From: Eleginops maclovinus
Lineage: Eukaryota; Chordata; Actinopteri; Perciformes; Eleginopidae
NCBI RefSeq assembly: GCF_036324505.1
Contig: NC_086352.1
Location: forward strand, 7,850,001 to 7,914,000
Length of the DNA: 64,000 nt
Direction: 5' to 3'
Of this stretch, positions 60,801 through 64,000 are shown one piece after another. The position numbers and the translations under genes were made by a program. How positions within the stretch are numbered: position 1 is the first letter of the stretch; every line of letters starts with the position of its first letter. The notes below the pieces were generated by a model that did no database searches, had not been told where the DNA came from, and was given only the letters and a program-made list of their open reading frames with translations.

Positions 60801-62366
60801 ACATGCATATTGAAATCATTCATATTGCATTTCAGCTCTACTTGTACATCTAACTCGATCTTTCTCTGGTTAAAATCATATGTTTGTGAAGTAACGATTA
60901 AATAGATCTTTCAGACAATAAAGAAAAGCATAATATTCTGAAAAAACTTTTATACAGACATCACATGATTTAGATTTAAAGTGAATTTCATTTGGGAAAT
61001 TGTAATCATGTCAATAATGTAGTTCCCTGTTTTCCTGTCACAACCTCAACACGAATACTTCCAGGCCATTGGCTGAGGACGGTATAAGCCACGCCCCTTC
61101 ATCTCTAACCAGGAAGTGATTCTGCATCTGTCTGATGGCTGCATGGTGAGTAGTTAAATCCCTCTGTTTCAAAGTTAATGAGTTTCAAAGTCTGCAAATC
61201 AGGGTGAACTTTAAGCTATATCTCTATCAAATATATATTCTCTGTCAACTTTTGGGGTTTTATGCAAAAGACAATTCTCCCTTCTGTGTACAACTCTTCA
61301 CAAAATCTGTGTTTTCTTGGTTTTTCTGTCAAAACTATTCTAAAATCATCACAACTCAAACAGACATAAACATTTCTGCGGGGGAAAAAAATAATCTTTT
61401 GTAAGATAAACATATTTGGAGAAATGTTTGTATAAGTATTATTGAATTAGGTTCCTAACATATGTAGAAAATGCTGATTTTAATTGTTTTCAGGGGGGAA
61501 ACCTCAGAAAGGAATAAGAAACAAGGGGGGATCAGTAACGTATCCAATAGTAGGTGCAGTATTTTCTCAGCACCACCTTTTTTGTATTTTTCTTTATGAA
61601 GACAAGGTCATAAGCACATAAATGTAGCTGCATGTTGGTTAGCTTAAACACCATCATTAGCTTGTCTTGTTAGCATCTCAATAGCTCAGTATGCTACCTC
61701 CTTGACTTGAAACAGGTCTTCTAGCTTAGCATAGTTGTGTATAATTTCACAACATTACAGCAGTACTACTCGACCCTAACACCATGGATTCAGAACACAC
61801 TTAACTCTCACACTGAGGTGTTTGCGTTTCATCTGGAGGAGTCTTAACCCACCTGTAGTTGGAAACAAAACGGCACAACTTTAGTTCAGCTAGACTGCAG
61901 GATATATTTTAGAGTAATCGCCTCTTAGAAGCAATTTTGTCCAGTTAACTGTTTTGCAATTACTTCTGCATTTGTTGTGAAATGTGACTTGATGTGTAAA
62001 CACTCAAGCCACACAATATACAACACTGCCACACTGATGTGCTTTAGTTTATTTATGCATCTTTTTAATGTAATATGGATCCCTCCTGTTATCCTAGGGT
62101 CAATGTTGACCAGTCTAGAAATGCCTTAAAACCAGGAATATCTGTAGTACTAGTTCACGAAAAATACTAGTACTACAGATGCTTTTCAAAATCAGGGCTT
62201 TCCTTCTCCTACATAGCCAAGGTCTGAGAGAAATGATTTCCTTCATCTCCACTCTGTGACAAGATCAGAGTATTGTATGGTGTCTGAAAGCGCTCTAATT
62301 TGTATGACTCTCACACGGCTCCACCTGCATTTAAATCTGTCACAGTCCCATTTTTACTTCCAGAAT
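60801..62366. other. Stretch without recognisable gene
   Basis: AT-rich. A short inverted repeat built on AAATACTAGTACTACAGAT and CTGTAGTACTAGTT lies around 62140-62182. No gene recognised. Confidence 0.45.
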
Positions 62367-62375
62367 GGGGGGGGG

Positions 62376-62422
<47 letters not shown>
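62367..62422. repeat. G run followed by (TG)n microsatellite
   Basis: Twelve G then about 22 TG units. Confidence 0.95.
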
Positions 62423-62425
<3 letters not shown>

Positions 62426-62479
62426 ATGATGCTCTTTGCTTGTGTGGCAGACGAATACTGCAGCCCAAATTGATCACTC

Positions 62480-63400
62480 TGTAGAGTTTGAAATTTGATT
62501 AAACGCTCGAGGCTGATTTCCGCCGCAGCTCTTGTATAAGTCATGAGAGCACTTTGGGGGGAAGTTTAAAAACTGTGAAGAAAACAAAAGCCATCCATTT
62601 ACCTCATTAGTGTGCGTGGAAAATCTTGACATGCTTTGAAGACAACGTGCTTGTGTAGCTAAATCAGCTTAAGGGCCCGAAGCAGACGTACGAGGAAGGC
62701 AACCAAACATCTTCCCGGAGTGATAAACAACCTCGGCTTGGTTGGGAGGACTGTTGCTCTATTTTTCAAGTATAAGTTCCTCAGTTAATCTTCATGTTTG
62801 CCTTTGAGACAGCATTACCATGGCTGATGACAGCTTTCTGCTGATTTTGTGACGAACATTTTCACACAAAGCCTCCCACACAATGGCAACGACTGCATCA
62901 ATGCCATTAGCAGAACAAAAACAACCTAAATGCACGACTCCCGGGTTTGTTGGAGCCACATTGGAGAGGCAGAAAATATTTCCCCAAGCATCAAACACAA
63001 AACTCCCCATGCATGCCAGGTTAATCCCCACCACCCCCCTTTCACTTGAAATCCTTGTTTGTTTTGGCAATGCGCTGCAGCACGCTCGGCACTGCCATAT
63101 CAACCTCATTAAAATGATTTGCAGGAGCTCTGTTATTAATCAAGCAAAGCAAAATGACAAGTGGGAAATAATTTTTACGGAGGGAATCTCAAAGTCCTGC
63201 TGAGGACACGTGCCTCCCGAAAATCTCGTTTGATTAACCGAGTTGGCCCCGTGCATCGACGCGCTGGAAACAAGCACTTGTGTATCATTTGGCAGGATGC
63301 AGTCTGGGATAATATCATGAGAATGGCTTTGGAGAAATAAAATCTCAATCTGTCATTATTTCATTTCCCCCTCCTGTGCTCCAGCAGGAACTTTCACTGC
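62480..63400. promoter_or_regulatory. Candidate conserved regulatory region (unproven)
   Basis: Repeat-free sequence of even composition. AT-rich homeodomain-like cores (CATTAAAATGATTTGC, GTTATTAATCAAGC, TTTGATTAACCG) alternate with GC-rich phrases. Open frames on both strands at 62792-63203 overlap without any domain. Placed downstream of the chst8-like gene, it could belong to this gene or a neighbour. Confidence 0.25.
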
Positions 63401-63559
63401 CATCATTCCCCCTTTTTATGGGTGCACTGTTTGTATTTCATGGCTCTAAAACTGGAAACTGATTTAAATGAGGCTTTTACTGTAGACTATTTCACATATA
63501 GATGCATCGGAGATGACACGCATGCTGTTGTGTTGTGTTGTTTTTTTGCTAACAATTTT

Positions 63560-64000
63560 TTATTGTTATTTTTGATGAATGAACTTTATTGTCGATCAGA
63601 CCGTGCAATTAGTACAAGTAATTACACAGATGATTGTAATTACGTTTCCCCATACTCCAAATGTGCAAGTAAAAGTTGACACACAACATATAACATGGTA
63701 GTACGCACAGATTTAAACATAGACAGACAGAATAGAATATTTAGGTAGTTAATTCTCATGTTAACAGAACAGAGCATGTATACACCTACAGATATCGTTT
63801 TAAATTCAACTTAAATAAATTCCTGGTATACTGTGCATGTACACCCGGTAATTTGCAAATAATAAACATATATCCAAACATATATCCATTAACTTAGATT
63901 GGCATTACATGCACAAGCAGATACAGACGTACACCTGCACATACGTATACAAAACGTAATCCTATATACTTTATACTAAACATGCATGCACACATACTTA
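63560..64000. repeat. Dispersed retroelement-like repeat at the window edge (unclassified)
   Basis: GAATGAACTTTATTGTCGAT and CAGACCGTGCAATTAGTACA begin a phrase common in fish repeats, followed by CA/TA-rich sequence running off the right end. Compare 39573-39990. Confidence 0.4.

Noticed and set aside
57942..64000. kctd15 or another downstream gene
   Set aside because: Expected from human gene order, but no BTB-type or other recognisable coding sequence is present in this stretch.

Overview
The window looks like a piece of a teleost fish chromosome. The evidence is one recognisable spliced vertebrate gene, long CA/GT microsatellites, tRNA-derived SINE fragments of the fish type, LINE-2-like tails, and several families of short DNA transposons bounded by TIRs and TSDs. 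There are no operons, bacterial genes, rRNA genes or CRISPR arrays. Coding content is very low: the only host coding sequence I can support is the 3' part of one gene on the + strand.

That gene is a Golgi N-acetylgalactosamine-4-O-sulfotransferase of the HNK-1 sulfotransferase family, best matched to chst8. A 38-nt exon (50170-50207) reads in phase into a large terminal exon (52782-53999), which carries the whole catalytic domain. A long 3' UTR follows, with a proximal poly(A) signal near 54575 and a distal one near 57296. The exon with the start codon and membrane anchor was not found, so it probably lies left of the window and most of 1-50169 would then be a single large intron. This is an inference. 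In human, CHST8 is followed by KCTD15; nothing resembling that gene is visible on the right, so 57.3-64 kb reads as intergenic.

The rest is repeats and non-coding sequence. 1.8-2.6 kb: decayed LINE with an RNase H domain. 5.1-7.4 kb: tandem repeat with telomere-like motifs, split by a broken hAT element that keeps a perfect 8-bp TSD. 9.4-11.1 kb: TTAA-flanked MITEs. 13.0-15.9 kb: degenerate tandem repeat interrupted by a GT/CA microsatellite cluster in inverted arrangement. 16.2-19.3 kb: a solo-LTR-like element and a hAT-type MITE swollen by a minisatellite, with a second LTR copy nested in it. 32.3-37.1 kb: TIR element, TTAA element, LINE-2 tail and a hAT-MITE fragment. 48.8-51.5 kb: SINE head and a nested pair of hAT-type MITEs beside the small chst8 exon. 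57.4-57.9 kb: MITE interrupted by a SINE.

Several repeat-poor stretches (about 25.98-26.62, 47.8-48.13 and 62.5-63.4 kb) look like candidate conserved regulatory DNA but cannot be confirmed without alignment. I found no convincing new biological system. The most notable signals are the repeated internal minisatellite growth in one MITE family, promoter-like motif clusters carried by MITEs, and the serine-rich stem of the sulfotransferase.
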